Source: Clostridia bacterium
Lineage (GTDB): Bacteria > Bacillota > Clostridia > Christensenellales > Borkfalkiaceae
DNA length: 64,000 bases
NCBI GenBank assembly: GCA_017621735.1
Contig: JAGASM010000023.1
Location: 34,358-98,357 of the forward strand
Direction of reading: 5' to 3'
Under the pieces are notes generated by a model. That model was not told the DNA's origin and searched no databases. It worked only from the letters and a program-made list of their open reading frames with translations. Position 1 is the stretch's first letter, and each line of letters opens with the position of its first letter. Position numbers and translations under genes: made by a program. Shown here one piece after another: positions 18,248-26,702 of this stretch.

Positions 18248-18345
18248 TCGCTTTTGTTCGCTCTCTCCCTCCTTGCAGAAATATTTTTTGAAAAGGCGGT
18301 TAAAAGGGGGTAAAGAGTGGTACAATAAAATTGAGGTGAAAGAAT

Positions 18346-19056
18346 ATGTATTATTTCTCTTTGCTCTTTCTACTTCCCCTGCTTGCGTTTTCCGCATGGG
18401 CGAGTTCGAGAGTAAATTCAACCTACTCCACCTACGATAAGATCCAAACGCGTTCTTGTATGACGGGATACGACGCCGCCGTGCGCCTGATGCGCAACCG
18501 CGGGGTAACGGATATCCGCGTAGAACGGGTAAACGGCAAACTGACCGACCACTATCATCCGACGAAGCGCCTTGTCAACCTTTCTATGAGTACGTACGGG
18601 AGCAGTTCCGTGGCGGCGGTCGCAGTCGCCGCACACGAGGTGGGGCACGTCATGCAAAAAAAATCGGGGTATCTCCCCTATAAAGTGCGGAACGTGCTCG
18701 TTCCTTTGACGAACATCGGCTCTCGCCTCGCACTCCCCCTCGTCCTTGTCGGTATTTTGCTCGATCTCGTCTTTTTGACGGGCGGACGGGTTGGCGAATG
18801 GTGCGTATATGCGGGAATCGCTTTGTACGGGCTTTCTACCCTTTTTATGCTCGTTACCTTGCCCGTTGAGTTTAACGCGAGCAAACGCGCCCGCAAGATG
18901 CTATTAGAAGACGGAATTTTAACGCAAGAAGAAGTTCCCGCGGCAAAGAAAGTGCTTTCCGCCGCCGCAATGACGTACGTTGCTTCCCTTTGCATTTCCC
19001 TCTTCTACTTTTTGCGGTTTGCGCTCATCTTCCTTTCCTTTGTTAGAAAAGACTAA
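18346..19056 (+). CDS. YugP-type zinc-dependent membrane metallopeptidase
   Basis: 236 residues. HEVGH (97-101) is the zinc site, between an N-terminal anchor helix and two further hydrophobic segments (about 115-145 and 205-232). DHYHPTKRLVNLS before the motif is typical of this Zn_peptidase_2 family, whose substrates are unknown. It is the only plus-strand gene in the first 44 kb. GAGGTG lies 7 nt before the ATG, and TACAAT at 18321-18326 is the likely -10 box; the -35 box is weak. Confidence 0.9.
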   Translation: MYYFSLLFLLPLLAFSAWASSRVNSTYSTYDKIQTRSCMTGYDAAVRLMRNRGVTDIRVERVNGKLTDHYHPTKRLVNLSMSTYGSSSVAAVAVAAHEVGHVMQKKSGYLPYKVRNVLVPLTNIGSRLALPLVLVGILLDLVFLTGGRVGEWCVYAGIALYGLSTLFMLVTLPVEFNASKRARKMLLEDGILTQEEVPAAKKVLSAAAMTYVASLCISLFYFLRFALIFLSFVRKD

Positions 19057-19079
19057 TCTTCATACCTCCTTTATACTTG

Positions 19080-19144
19080 GAGCGCCCCGCCGATTTTCGG
19101 CGGGGCGCTCTTCAAATGATCCCCGAACCGTCGGGGCTTTTTTG
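19080..19144 (+). terminator. Two hairpins between convergent yugP-like and icd genes
   Basis: The first is a perfect 14-bp stem (19080-19110, GAGCGCCCCGCCGA) without a T-run. The second (19121-19136, CCCCGA/TCGGGG) is followed by CTTTTTT and is a proper plus-strand terminator. The strong first hairpin may also slow transcription coming from icd. Confidence 0.75.
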
Positions 19145-19147
19145 TTT

Positions 19148-20353
19148 TTATAATCTCTTTGCGATCGCACGAAGGAACTGTTCAGAATCGAGTTTCTTCG
19201 GCGTAACTCCTTCCATGTGGAACAACGGAATCAAATCGCCCGTCATTTCCCCTTCCTCAATGGTCGCAACCGTCGCCCGTTCCAAGCGATCGGCAAAAGC
19301 AACCAGCTCGCCGTTTCCGTCTAATTCTCCGCGTTTTTTGAGCGCTCCCGTCCATGCAAAAATGGTTGCAACCGAGTTGGTAGACGTCGTTTCCCCGTCG
19401 CGATACTTATAGTAATGACGGGTAACGGTGCCGTGCGCCGCCTCGTATTCGTACTTGCCGTCGGGGGAAACGAGCACCGAACTCATCATGCCGAGCGAAC
19501 CGTACGCCGTTGCGACCATATCGCTCATGACGTCGCCGTCGTAATTTTTACATGCCCAAAGCACTCCGCCGCGACTGCGTACAATGCGCGCGACCGCATC
19601 GTCGATGAGCGTATATAAGTATTCTAACCCCTTTTCTTCAAACGCCGCGCGGTATTCTTCGTATACTTCTTGGAAAATATCCTTAAACCGCCGATCGTAC
19701 GTCTTGGAAATGGTATCTTTCGTGGCAAAATACATCGGAACGCCTTGTTCCAACGCATAGCGGAAACAAGCATGCGCAAACGAACGAATACTCTCGTCGC
19801 AGTTGTGAACGCCTTGCACGACGCCGCCGCTTCCGTTAAAGTCGTGTACGAGTTGACGGCGCACTTCGCGGCCTTCCTTATCCGTTACGACAAGATACGC
19901 CTTCTCGCCCGAATCGAGTTTTTCTTCTACGTTATTGTACACGTCCCCGTACGCGTGGCGGGCAAGGACGATGGGTTTTTCCCACGTGGGAACGTAAGAA
20001 CGGATTCCCTTGCAAAGAATGGGCGCGCGGAATACCGTGCCGTCCAAAATGCGGCGGATCGTCCCGTTGGGGCTCTTCCACATTTGATGAAGGTTGTACT
20101 CCGTCATGCGCTGTGCATTCGGGGTAATCGTCGCACACTTGACGGCAACGCCGTAACGCTTTGTCGCAATCGCGCTTTCTACGGTAACGGTATCCCCCGT
20201 CGCGTCGCGGTTGGGAAGCCCCAAATCGTAATATTCCGTCTTTAAGTCAACGTAAGGAAGGATCAAGATCTCTTTGATCCACTTCCAAAGAATCCGAGTC
20301 ATTTCGTCGCCGTCCATCTCTACGATGGGCGTCGTCATTTGAATTTTCGCCAT
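19148..20353 (-). CDS. icd: NADP-dependent isocitrate dehydrogenase
   Basis: 401 residues of the eukaryote-like IDH subfamily ([67 protein letters not shown]). It decarboxylates isocitrate to 2-oxoglutarate, giving NADPH and the glutamate precursor. It has its own promoter and stands alone. In an anaerobe it probably serves glutamate synthesis through a partial oxidative branch of the citric acid cycle; this is inference, as no other cycle genes are in the window. Confidence 0.96.
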   Translation of the reverse strand: MAKIQMTTPIVEMDGDEMTRILWKWIKEILILPYVDLKTEYYDLGLPNRDATGDTVTVESAIATKRYGVAVKCATITPNAQRMTEYNLHQMWKSPNGTIRRILDGTVFRAPILCKGIRSYVPTWEKPIVLARHAYGDVYNNVEEKLDSGEKAYLVVTDKEGREVRRQLVHDFNGSGGVVQGVHNCDESIRSFAHACFRYALEQGVPMYFATKDTISKTYDRRFKDIFQEVYEEYRAAFEEKGLEYLYTLIDDAVARIVRSRGGVLWACKNYDGDVMSDMVATAYGSLGMMSSVLVSPDGKYEYEAAHGTVTRHYYKYRDGETTSTNSVATIFAWTGALKKRGELDGNGELVAFADRLERATVATIEEGEMTGDLIPLFHMEGVTPKKLDSEQFLRAIAKRL

Positions 20354-20383
20354 GAGAATGCCTCCCGTTTGTCTTTCGGTTAA

Positions 20384-20412
20384 ATTATATCATTTTTTGC
20401 GTAAGAAGGCAA
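20384..20412 (-). promoter_or_regulatory. icd promoter
   Basis: TTGCCT (20407-20412), 17-bp spacer, TATAAT (20384-20389). GGGAGG precedes the icd ATG by 8 nt. Confidence 0.75.
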
Positions 20413-20765
20413 ACGGTTGCGCCCGCCGAAAGAAAATTAAGGGGATTTTTATTCGTTCTCATCGGCGAATTGACCTTTTTATTGCCCACGCAACGGCGCC
20501 CGTCTTCAACGTACGGCTTTTGCGTTGATAGGGCTTTAGGCGTTTTCAATGGTAAATTGACTTCACACCTTTTGCCGAACGTGCACAATCCCCCTCTTCA
20601 ACGCCCCGTTCTTGCATTACGAAAGTCTTTCTCGTTCTCGTCGGCGCACTTGCATCTCCTTTTCCGAACGAACAACTATATCTTACTCGTTCTAAATAGC
20701 GGATTACTCCCCCCGCCGTTTTACCAAACTGCACGGCGCCCGATTTACCATCTTTTACTTTTTCC
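20413..20765. other. Gene-free region downstream of ddl
   Basis: About 350 bp without a convincing gene. Short phrases recur in diverged form: TTCGTTCTCATCGGCG near 20449 and CTCGTTCTCGTCGGCG near 20630; ACGGCGCCCG near 20490 and 20733. This could be decayed tandem sequence like the clearer arrays elsewhere, but the match is too weak to be sure. Confidence 0.35.
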
Positions 20766-21863
20766 TTAAACGTGCAGTTTTCCTTTTGCACCGAATGCCG
20801 TGCGCCGCAAAATCCCCGTGTAAATTACTTTCTTTTCCGCCCTTTTCGTCGCCATGCAATCGTCGACGAGCAGTTTCAAAAAGTCGCGGGCAGACGACAC
20901 CGTTTTACCAAACAAATAGTACGCAAACGAGCCGGGCACGGTATTCATCTCGTTAAAATAAACCTCTCCATCCGCATATAAAAAATCTGCGCGCACCACC
21001 CCTCGGCAGTCGAATTCCTCGTACATGCGTGCTGTATACGCCTGAATTTTCTCGCTAACCTCCTGCGGAAGTTGGGCGGGAAAACGGGAAGATTTCTCCC
21101 CTTCGTACTTCTCCGAAAACGTGAGGACGTGCGACGAAGAAAACACCTCTTCGCAAAGAGAACAAATCGTCTTTCCGTTGCACGAATACGCCGCGCAGTT
21201 CACGTCCCTCTTCCCTTTGAGATAAAATTCCACCACGGCGGAATGATCGAGGCGGAAAGCAAGAGAAAGCGCCTCCGACAGTTCCTCTTCGCAAAAGGCG
21301 ACGGATACGCCGATGCTCGATCCGAGCCGAGCGGGTTTTACAACAAGCGGATAGCCGAGATCCTTTGCCTTCAAAAAGACGGCGCAGGCGTCTTTTTCCC
21401 ACTCTTCTTCCCTCACGCGGAACGCGGGGAGCACGGGAATTTCAAGCCCTTTTGCCACAACGCGCGCATACGATTTATCCATGAAAACCGCCGAAACGGG
21501 CATAGGCGGAGAGGCAAGCGGAATCCCGTTCCACGCAAGAAGTGCAGAAAGCGTTCCGTCCTCCCCTTCCCCGCCGTGGCAAGCGTTGAGAGCGCAGTCG
21601 ATCGACGCAACCGTTTTTCTTTTCTTTCCCGCAGTAACGAGGAGTCCCCTTTCCACGCGCACGCGAACGAGTCCCCTTTTTTCCACAATTTCATCCACTT
21701 CTCGAAGGGATTGTTTATAGTACAATTCCCCTTCGACGTCTATCAAAACGGGATGAACGCAATACCCCGCGCTCCGCAAAAGATTGACTGCAAACAACCC
21801 CGTAATGACGGAAATCTCGTGCTCGCTTGATTTTCCGCCGAAAAAAACCGCTACGTTCGTCAT
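20766..21863 (-). CDS. ddl: D-alanine--D-alanine ligase
   Basis: 365 residues from MTNVAVFFGGKSSEHEISV; the ATG at 21861-21863 follows GGAGGTG by 7 nt, so I reject the TTG six codons upstream. The ATP-grasp residues are visible (VVKPARLGSSIGVSVA; FLYADGEVYFNEMNTVPGS). It makes the D-Ala-D-Ala dipeptide that MurF, encoded just upstream, adds to UDP-MurNAc-tripeptide. The C-terminus runs about 15 basic residues past the core. Confidence 0.95.
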   Translation of the reverse strand: MTNVAVFFGGKSSEHEISVITGLFAVNLLRSAGYCVHPVLIDVEGELYYKQSLREVDEIVEKRGLVRVRVERGLLVTAGKKRKTVASIDCALNACHGGEGEDGTLSALLAWNGIPLASPPMPVSAVFMDKSYARVVAKGLEIPVLPAFRVREEEWEKDACAVFLKAKDLGYPLVVKPARLGSSIGVSVAFCEEELSEALSLAFRLDHSAVVEFYLKGKRDVNCAAYSCNGKTICSLCEEVFSSSHVLTFSEKYEGEKSSRFPAQLPQEVSEKIQAYTARMYEEFDCRGVVRADFLYADGEVYFNEMNTVPGSFAYYLFGKTVSSARDFLKLLVDDCMATKRAEKKVIYTGILRRTAFGAKGKLHV

Positions 21864-21920
21864 AAAAAAACACCTCCGCAAAATTTTCTTTGCTTCGGTG
21901 TTTCGTTTGTATTCGATTTT

Positions 21921-23513
21921 TTAATATCGGTCGGGAAGGTCGTTCAAAAATAAAACGCAGTCCCCCGCTTGAAATTGCTCTCTCATCTTTGCGACCGCCG
22001 ATTGCAAGGTGGGCACAATTACAATCTTCTCCGCGTCGCCGCCGCCGTCCAAGTAACCGTGCTTGATCGGCTGCGCGAGCGTTTCCCCCACCAAAAGTAC
22101 GAGGTCAAGACCGACAAGGCTCTTTCCGAGTTTATAGTTTTCCTCTTCTTCCAAAATACCCAGTTCGACAATCCCGGGCGTAACGACGCATTTTTTTCCT
22201 TCAAAGAGGCGCAACACTTGAAGGGCGTTTTGCACGCCTGCGACGTTCGCATTGTACGAATCGTCGAGGATTACGAGCCCGTTCCCGTCCATTCTTTGCA
22301 AGCGGTGCGGAATTTGCCGCACTCCCTCAACCGCAGACGCGATCTCTTCTTTCGTCATGCCGAGTTGATGGCAAAGCATGGCGGCAAGCGCGATATCTTC
22401 CGCCGCATGCGCCCCCAAAAGCGAAGTGGAAACGGAAATTTCTCCATCGGGGAGCATTAAGCAAAATTGTGTTCCTTCGGCAGAGAGTTTTACGTCTTTC
22501 ACGCCGAAGTCTACCCCTTCGACAAGGGCATTCGGGGCGTTCATGCCCCCGTCGAACGCCGTTTTTCCGAGAATCGGAGCAGAAACGCTCCGCGCAAGAA
22601 CCCCCTTTTCTTCCACAATCGCATCGACGCTTAAAAAGGTCTTTAAGTGTTGCGGATAAACGGAAGTTACCACTGCATAATCGGGGTTCACGAGCGCGCA
22701 AAGTTCAACAACGTCCCCCCGTTTCCTCGCACCCATTTCGGCAAGAAAAATATCACAGTCAAGTCCCTTTTCATTGACCGTGCGGGCAATCCCCAGCGGT
22801 GTATTAAAGGACGCGGGCGTTGCGATGACGCGGAATTTTTGCGAAAGCAACTGTTCTGATATCCATTTGACGGACGTCTTTCCGCAACTGCCCGTGATTC
22901 CTACTTTTTTGCAAGAACTTTCTTTAAGCGCCCGCTCTGCACGGCGGAAAAAACGACGGTTGCGGGGAAGTTCCACCCCTTTCATCACAAAGTTGGATAC
23001 CGCCAAAAGAAAAGGAGAGATGAGCGGAAGGATGCACATCGGAACAAACCGAATTTGATACAGCCAACTTTTATCGACCGCAAACGCAATGGCGGCAAGT
23101 GCGAAACAAAGCCCACAAGAAAAAATGCAAAGAAGCAAATAATGACATACACACAGCCGAACTGCGCGTCCCGTCGCGCGAAATTTCACCTTTAACGCAT
23201 ACTTTCGTTCCGCAAACAAGAAGAGCAAAAACATTCCGACATAAGGCAGCGCGGAAATCAAATTCGCCGAACGATACCCCAAAAAAGAAAAGCAAAGCGA
23301 AAAGAGTGCCGTTAAAAGAAACAGGGAAAGCGCAAGCAAGGAATACCGTTTAGGGAGCATATTATCCTTGCGGAGATACCATCTTACATATTCTTTCCCG
23401 CTATATCCTTCTTGCTGTAAGACGGATAACGCTCGAACGGAAGAAAACAGGCATAAAAATCCCGTCAAGAGGCTTCCGAATATAATTCCGATGATTAAAG
23501 TAAATTCCGTCAT
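21921..23513 (-). CDS. murF: MurF ligase with N-terminal membrane domain
   Basis: 530 residues. Residues about 200-530 are a Mur ligase: P-loop GITGSCGKTS (205-214), NTPLGIARTVNEKGLDCDIF, and DDSYNANVAGVQNALQVL. It adds D-Ala-D-Ala to UDP-MurNAc-tripeptide. Residues 1-190 hold about five hydrophobic helices (roughly 4-22, 58-80, 84-101, 121-146, 155-174) in place of the usual soluble MurF N-domain. The enzyme should therefore be membrane-bound, close to MraY. Its ATG overlaps the stop of the hydrolase gene (ATGA). Confidence 0.93.
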   Translation of the reverse strand: MTEFTLIIGIIFGSLLTGFLCLFSSVRALSVLQQEGYSGKEYVRWYLRKDNMLPKRYSLLALSLFLLTALFSLCFSFLGYRSANLISALPYVGMFLLFLFAERKYALKVKFRATGRAVRLCVCHYLLLCIFSCGLCFALAAIAFAVDKSWLYQIRFVPMCILPLISPFLLAVSNFVMKGVELPRNRRFFRRAERALKESSCKKVGITGSCGKTSVKWISEQLLSQKFRVIATPASFNTPLGIARTVNEKGLDCDIFLAEMGARKRGDVVELCALVNPDYAVVTSVYPQHLKTFLSVDAIVEEKGVLARSVSAPILGKTAFDGGMNAPNALVEGVDFGVKDVKLSAEGTQFCLMLPDGEISVSTSLLGAHAAEDIALAAMLCHQLGMTKEEIASAVEGVRQIPHRLQRMDGNGLVILDDSYNANVAGVQNALQVLRLFEGKKCVVTPGIVELGILEEEENYKLGKSLVGLDLVLLVGETLAQPIKHGYLDGGGDAEKIVIVPTLQSAVAKMREQFQAGDCVLFLNDLPDRY

Positions 23514-24205
23514 GAAAAAAACTCCTCTACCGCAAGATGAAAGGCAAGCGGATCGTCCAAATGCGCAAAATGCCCGCAGTCTTTTAGCACGCGAAGTTCG
23601 CTCCCCTTAATACGGGAAAGGTATTCCCGAATACAAACAAGGGGCGTTTCTTCGTCCTTTTCCCCATTGATAAACAGAACGGGACGGGAAACGCTTTCCG
23701 CCGCGACGCGCAAATCTTCGTTGACAATTTTTTTATAACTTTCCCGCATCACGGGAGAAAGGGTACGGTATTCTTCGCTCCCAAACCTTTTTTCCGCAAA
23801 GGAGGGCGCGATTTTTCGGCAAATACGGTATGCTCTTACCTTTGCCCGATAGGCAAGCGTACGTTTTTTGACAATCCCCGCGCACCCGCAAAGCACCGCC
23901 TTGTCAAATAAATTTTCCCGCGATAAACACTTTATCGCAACCCGTCCGCCAAACGAATGCGCGATGACGTGCGGGAAGAAAATCCCGAGCGATTGCATCG
24001 TTTCTTTCGTCCAACGGCAATAGTCGTCAAGCGAATAGGGGGAAGAAAGCGGCGCGTTTTCGCCAAATCCGGGAAAATCGACCGCGGTAACACGGTAAAA
24101 TTTTGAAAAGTAAGCAATTTGCGGATAAAAACTTTCCTTTGAGGAAAGATATCCGTGCAAAAGGAGAAGATCTTTCCCCTCCCCTTTTTGAACGACTCCC
24201 TTCAA
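23510..24205 (-). CDS. Alpha/beta hydrolase
   Basis: 231 residues. The nucleophile elbow is AHSFGG (S about 88), with an oxyanion segment LLLHGYLSSKESF at the start, an acid in FINGEKDEETPLV and the histidine in DCGHFAHLDDP. The catalytic triad is therefore complete. The substrate is unknown. It overlaps both neighbours by 4 bp in the tsaE-tsaB-rimI-x-murF-ddl operon, so it is translationally coupled to cell-wall genes. Confidence 0.88.
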   Translation of the reverse strand: MKGVVQKGEGKDLLLLHGYLSSKESFYPQIAYFSKFYRVTAVDFPGFGENAPLSSPYSLDDYCRWTKETMQSLGIFFPHVIAHSFGGRVAIKCLSRENLFDKAVLCGCAGIVKKRTLAYRAKVRAYRICRKIAPSFAEKRFGSEEYRTLSPVMRESYKKIVNEDLRVAAESVSRPVLFINGEKDEETPLVCIREYLSRIKGSELRVLKDCGHFAHLDDPLAFHLAVEEFFS

Positions 24206-24639
24206 TCGATCACCTTTTTCATAACCAAAGCGTCTTCGCCGTCTTTATAATATTTTCGGCGAACGGAAAGAAAGCAAAAACCGTGCTTTTGATAGAGCAT
24301 TTGTGCAGGCACGTTGGACGCGCGCACTTCCAAAAAGAGCGTTTTTACCCCTCGAGAGGCAGCCTCTTCCGTCAAAAGCGTTAAAATACGGTCCCCTCGC
24401 CCCGCGCGGCGATAATTTTCCGCCGTAGCAATGAGGGGAATTTCCCCTTCGTCAAACAAAAAACTCAACCCGCCGTACGCAGTGATTTCCCCGTCCTCTT
24501 CCAAAAGAACGCCGTAAAAACGATCGGACAAAAAGGAATCGGCGAGCATTTGCAAATTCCACGCGTCGGTGGGAAAACACACCTCTTCGAGCGCGGCAAT
24601 TTTTTTGAGATCTTCAAATTTCCATGCCCGCGCGATCAT
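24202..24639 (-). CDS. rimI: RimI-like GNAT N-acetyltransferase
   Basis: 145 residues with the acetyl-CoA binding segment YRRAGRGDRILTLLTEEAAS and LEVRASNVPAQMLYQKHGFC. RimI acetylates the N-terminal alanine of S18 in Escherichia coli, and the gene commonly follows tsaB, as it does here. The true substrate in this organism is not shown by sequence. ATGA overlaps at both ends indicate coupling. Confidence 0.92.
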   Translation of the reverse strand: MIARAWKFEDLKKIAALEEVCFPTDAWNLQMLADSFLSDRFYGVLLEEDGEITAYGGLSFLFDEGEIPLIATAENYRRAGRGDRILTLLTEEAASRGVKTLFLEVRASNVPAQMLYQKHGFCFLSVRRKYYKDGEDALVMKKVID

Positions 24640-25232
24640 CTATTCTCCTCCGCGGACGACCGACGGATATACAACGCCGTCAGCGCTTCCGCGCTGATTT
24701 TGGGCTTATTTTCAATCGCTCGGAAAAGCCCCTCGGCGGGATTGACCTCTTCATATTGCATCGGAACGGGCTCCGCCGCCGCAAAAGGAACCTCCCCGTA
24801 CGCAGTTTGCGCCTCTTCTTTTGAGCAGTAGCAAGGCGTTTTTACGGGAACTCCCTTTTCGTACGGACAAGCATAGACATAGCCGTGCCCCGCGTCGACA
24901 AGGGCAAGAACGCGTTCCCATTCTTTAGCGTATGCAATACAGTCGAATGAGGTTACGGCGACTGCGGGTTTTCCGCACGCCATGCAAAGTCCTTTTACCG
25001 TTGCAATGCCGATACGGATTCCCGTAAACGAACCGGGACCTACGACGGCGGCGAAAAAATCGCACTCGTTCGGGGTGAGGTTGGCACGGGAAAGCGCCTC
25101 GTCGATTTTATCCATGACGAGAACGGAATGTTTGAGCGCACAGTCCCGTTCGTAGACGGTAATGAGCCGTTCTCCGTTGTAGGCAAGTACCGTTAAATGC
25201 TTGCCGCTTGTGTCGATTGCAAGATATTTCAA
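24636..25232 (-). CDS. tsaB: TsaB, tRNA threonylcarbamoyladenosine complex protein
   Basis: 198 residues from LKYLAIDTSGKHLTVLAYN. The start is a TTG at 25230-25232 overlapping the tsaE stop (TTGA), with AAAGGA about 10 nt upstream; a longer frame exists only as overlap with tsaE. PGSFTGIRIGIATVKGLC is the ASKHA signature. With TsaC, TsaD and TsaE it makes t6A37 in ANN-decoding tRNAs. The C-terminal part is short but complete. Confidence 0.93.
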   Translation of the reverse strand: MKYLAIDTSGKHLTVLAYNGERLITVYERDCALKHSVLVMDKIDEALSRANLTPNECDFFAAVVGPGSFTGIRIGIATVKGLCMACGKPAVAVTSFDCIAYAKEWERVLALVDAGHGYVYACPYEKGVPVKTPCYCSKEEAQTAYGEVPFAAAEPVPMQYEEVNPAEGLFRAIENKPKISAEALTALYIRRSSAEENR

Positions 25233-25630
25233 TACCGTATCATCCTTTCGCCGTCCGAAATCTTTTCTATGACGACGCGCTTGCAGTTGGGCGGAAGTAG
25301 CCCCGCAATGTTTTCGCTCCATTCCAAAACGCAAATTTTCCCTTCGGAAAGGGGATCGGCAAGCCCCATGCACTCCGCTTGCATTTCCGACTGAATGCGG
25401 TAGCAATCGTAGTGATAAAGCCGATCGCCGTAACAGTTCATATAGGCGTACGTAGGGCTTGTTACCTCTTCTTCAATTTGAAGCCCTTGCGCAAGCCCTT
25501 TGACAAACGCCGTTTTTCCTGCCCCCATCTCCCCGTCTAACAGGAGTACGTCGCCTGCGCAAAGCGTCTTTGCATACTCTTTTGCAAATGAAATTGTTTC
25601 CGCTTCCGAGCGGGAGAAAAATGTTGCCAT
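25229..25630 (-). CDS. tsaE: TsaE, ATPase of the t6A tRNA modification complex
   Basis: 133 residues from MATFFSRSEAETISFAKEYA with P-loop GEMGAGKT (33-40) and the SPTYAYMNCYGDRLYHYDCY segment. TsaE drives turnover of the TsaBD complex. It is the first gene of a six-gene operon. No ribosome binding site precedes the ATG at 25628-25630, and a TATAAT box ends only 8 nt upstream, so the transcript looks leaderless. Confidence 0.95.
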   Translation of the reverse strand: MATFFSRSEAETISFAKEYAKTLCAGDVLLLDGEMGAGKTAFVKGLAQGLQIEEEVTSPTYAYMNCYGDRLYHYDCYRIQSEMQAECMGLADPLSEGKICVLEWSENIAGLLPPNCKRVVIEKISDGERMIRY

Positions 25631-25638
25631 ACGCAATT

Positions 25639-25667
25639 ATTATACCGCATACGCCTCGATTTTGCAA
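25639..25667 (-). promoter_or_regulatory. tsaE operon promoter giving a leaderless transcript
   Basis: TTGCAA (25662-25667), 17-bp spacer, perfect TATAAT (25639-25644). The tsaE ATG begins 8 nt after the -10 box, leaving a 5' UTR of about 0-2 nt. Confidence 0.75.
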
Positions 25668-25702
25668 TCGTTTCTCCGATTTTTCCCGCGCGCCGCTTTG
25701 TA

Positions 25703-25737
25703 AAAAAAGGCTTTGCCGTTTTTGCAAAGCCTTTTTT
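25703..25737 (-). terminator. Intrinsic terminator after ribU
   Basis: A 14-bp stem AAAAAAGGCTTTGC with loop CGTTTTT, then its complement ending TTTTTT, just beyond the ribU stop. It can act in both directions and separates ribU from the tsaE promoter. Confidence 0.88.
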
Positions 25738-25740
25738 CGC

Positions 25741-26454
25741 TTATTCTGTTTTTTCCGCTTCCGTCAAAGCCTCTTCTTCCGCGCCCGTTTGAGGTAAGGG
25801 TACCGATTTTTCTTGCTCTACCGCCCTTCTTTTTCGCGATTTCATCTTTAAGTCGAACTTATTCGACGTCATTTTAATAAAGCGGGAAAGCGGTTTGTAA
25901 AGGAGGAATACGACGATACTGATGCCAACGCTCTTGATCAAGTTAAAGAGTAAAACAAAGTGCCATAAATCCGCAAAAAACGCTACGGGATCAAAGCCCA
26001 TGAGTTCGCCGTACAGGGGGAAATTGATAAAACGGTTGACGAGCAAACTTACACCGATCTGCATGATACAAGCGCATCCGATAAAAACGCACACCCATTT
26101 TCTCCCCTTTAAGTAGCGGTATCCCACGGAAGGAATGATGACGTACGACGTCGACATCAAAAAATTTGCAACCTCTCCCACCCCTGCCGTAGAGGACTTG
26201 GTAAGGCACAGCAACTCTTTGACGATAATGGAAAATACCGCCTCGATCGGCCCGAAGATAAACCCTTCTATCATGAAAAAGACGTTTGCAAAGTCAAATT
26301 TCAAAAAGGGCGCGGCGGGAAAGATAGGAAATTCCAAAAAAGTTACGACGAATGCAAGCGCCGTAAAAATTGCCATATACGCCATGCGCGGGGCTGTAAA
26401 GTGCGCGCGGATTACCTCGACCGCACTTTGCTTTTGCTTTTGTTCTTCTTGCAT
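25741..26454 (-). CDS. ribU: Riboflavin ECF transporter S component RibU
   Basis: 237 residues with about six membrane helices. The early segment FLEFPIFPAAPFLKFDFANV is typical of RibU, which captures riboflavin for an energy-coupling factor transporter. The shared EcfA/EcfT module is not in the window. An FMN riboswitch directly upstream supports riboflavin as substrate. The C-terminal 45 residues are a charged cytoplasmic tail longer than usual. Confidence 0.95.
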   Translation of the reverse strand: MQEEQKQKQSAVEVIRAHFTAPRMAYMAIFTALAFVVTFLEFPIFPAAPFLKFDFANVFFMIEGFIFGPIEAVFSIIVKELLCLTKSSTAGVGEVANFLMSTSYVIIPSVGYRYLKGRKWVCVFIGCACIMQIGVSLLVNRFINFPLYGELMGFDPVAFFADLWHFVLLFNLIKSVGISIVVFLLYKPLSRFIKMTSNKFDLKMKSRKRRAVEQEKSVPLPQTGAEEEALTEAEKTE

Positions 26455-26497
26455 AAAACACCTCTCGTTTTTATTCCCGAACCGTCCTTTGAACGAA

Positions 26498-26524
26498 AAA
26501 CGCGCCCCAAAAAAGGGGCGCGAA
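26498..26524 (-). terminator. Riboswitch-controlled terminator before ribU
   Basis: Stem CGCGCCCC, loop of six, GGGGCGCG (26503-26524), followed on the minus strand by GTTTTTCG. It sits between the FMN aptamer and the ribU ATG and is the off-state structure of the expression platform. Confidence 0.88.
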
Positions 26525-26540
26525 AAGATACGTCTTCCGC

Positions 26541-26657
26541 CTTTCTTTTATCATCCGGACTATACCGTCGGTACGGGAATTGCACCCGTTCGGGAACTTG
26601 CGTTCTTCGCAGACTTTACTGCCGGTGGAGAATTGCACTCCGCCCCAAAGAAAGATT
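26541..26657 (-). ncRNA. FMN riboswitch (RFN element)
   Basis: The minus strand carries the conserved RFN pieces in order: GGGGCGGAGTGCAATTC, CCACCGGCAGTAAAG, GGGTGCAATTCCCG, ACCGACGGTATAGTCCGGAT, closed by a pairing of CTTTCTTT with AAAGAAAG. High FMN should favour the terminator at 26503-26524 and switch off riboflavin uptake by RibU. Confidence 0.96.
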
Positions 26658-26668
26658 CGATTTTCTAT

Positions 26669-26697
26669 ATTATAGCATGCTTGCTTAAAAGGCGCAA
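26669..26697 (-). promoter_or_regulatory. ribU promoter
   Basis: TTGCGC (26692-26697), 17-bp spacer, TATAAT (26669-26674), immediately after the glyA stop and about 12 nt before the aptamer. Confidence 0.75.
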
Positions 26698-26702
26698 GCG
26701 AT

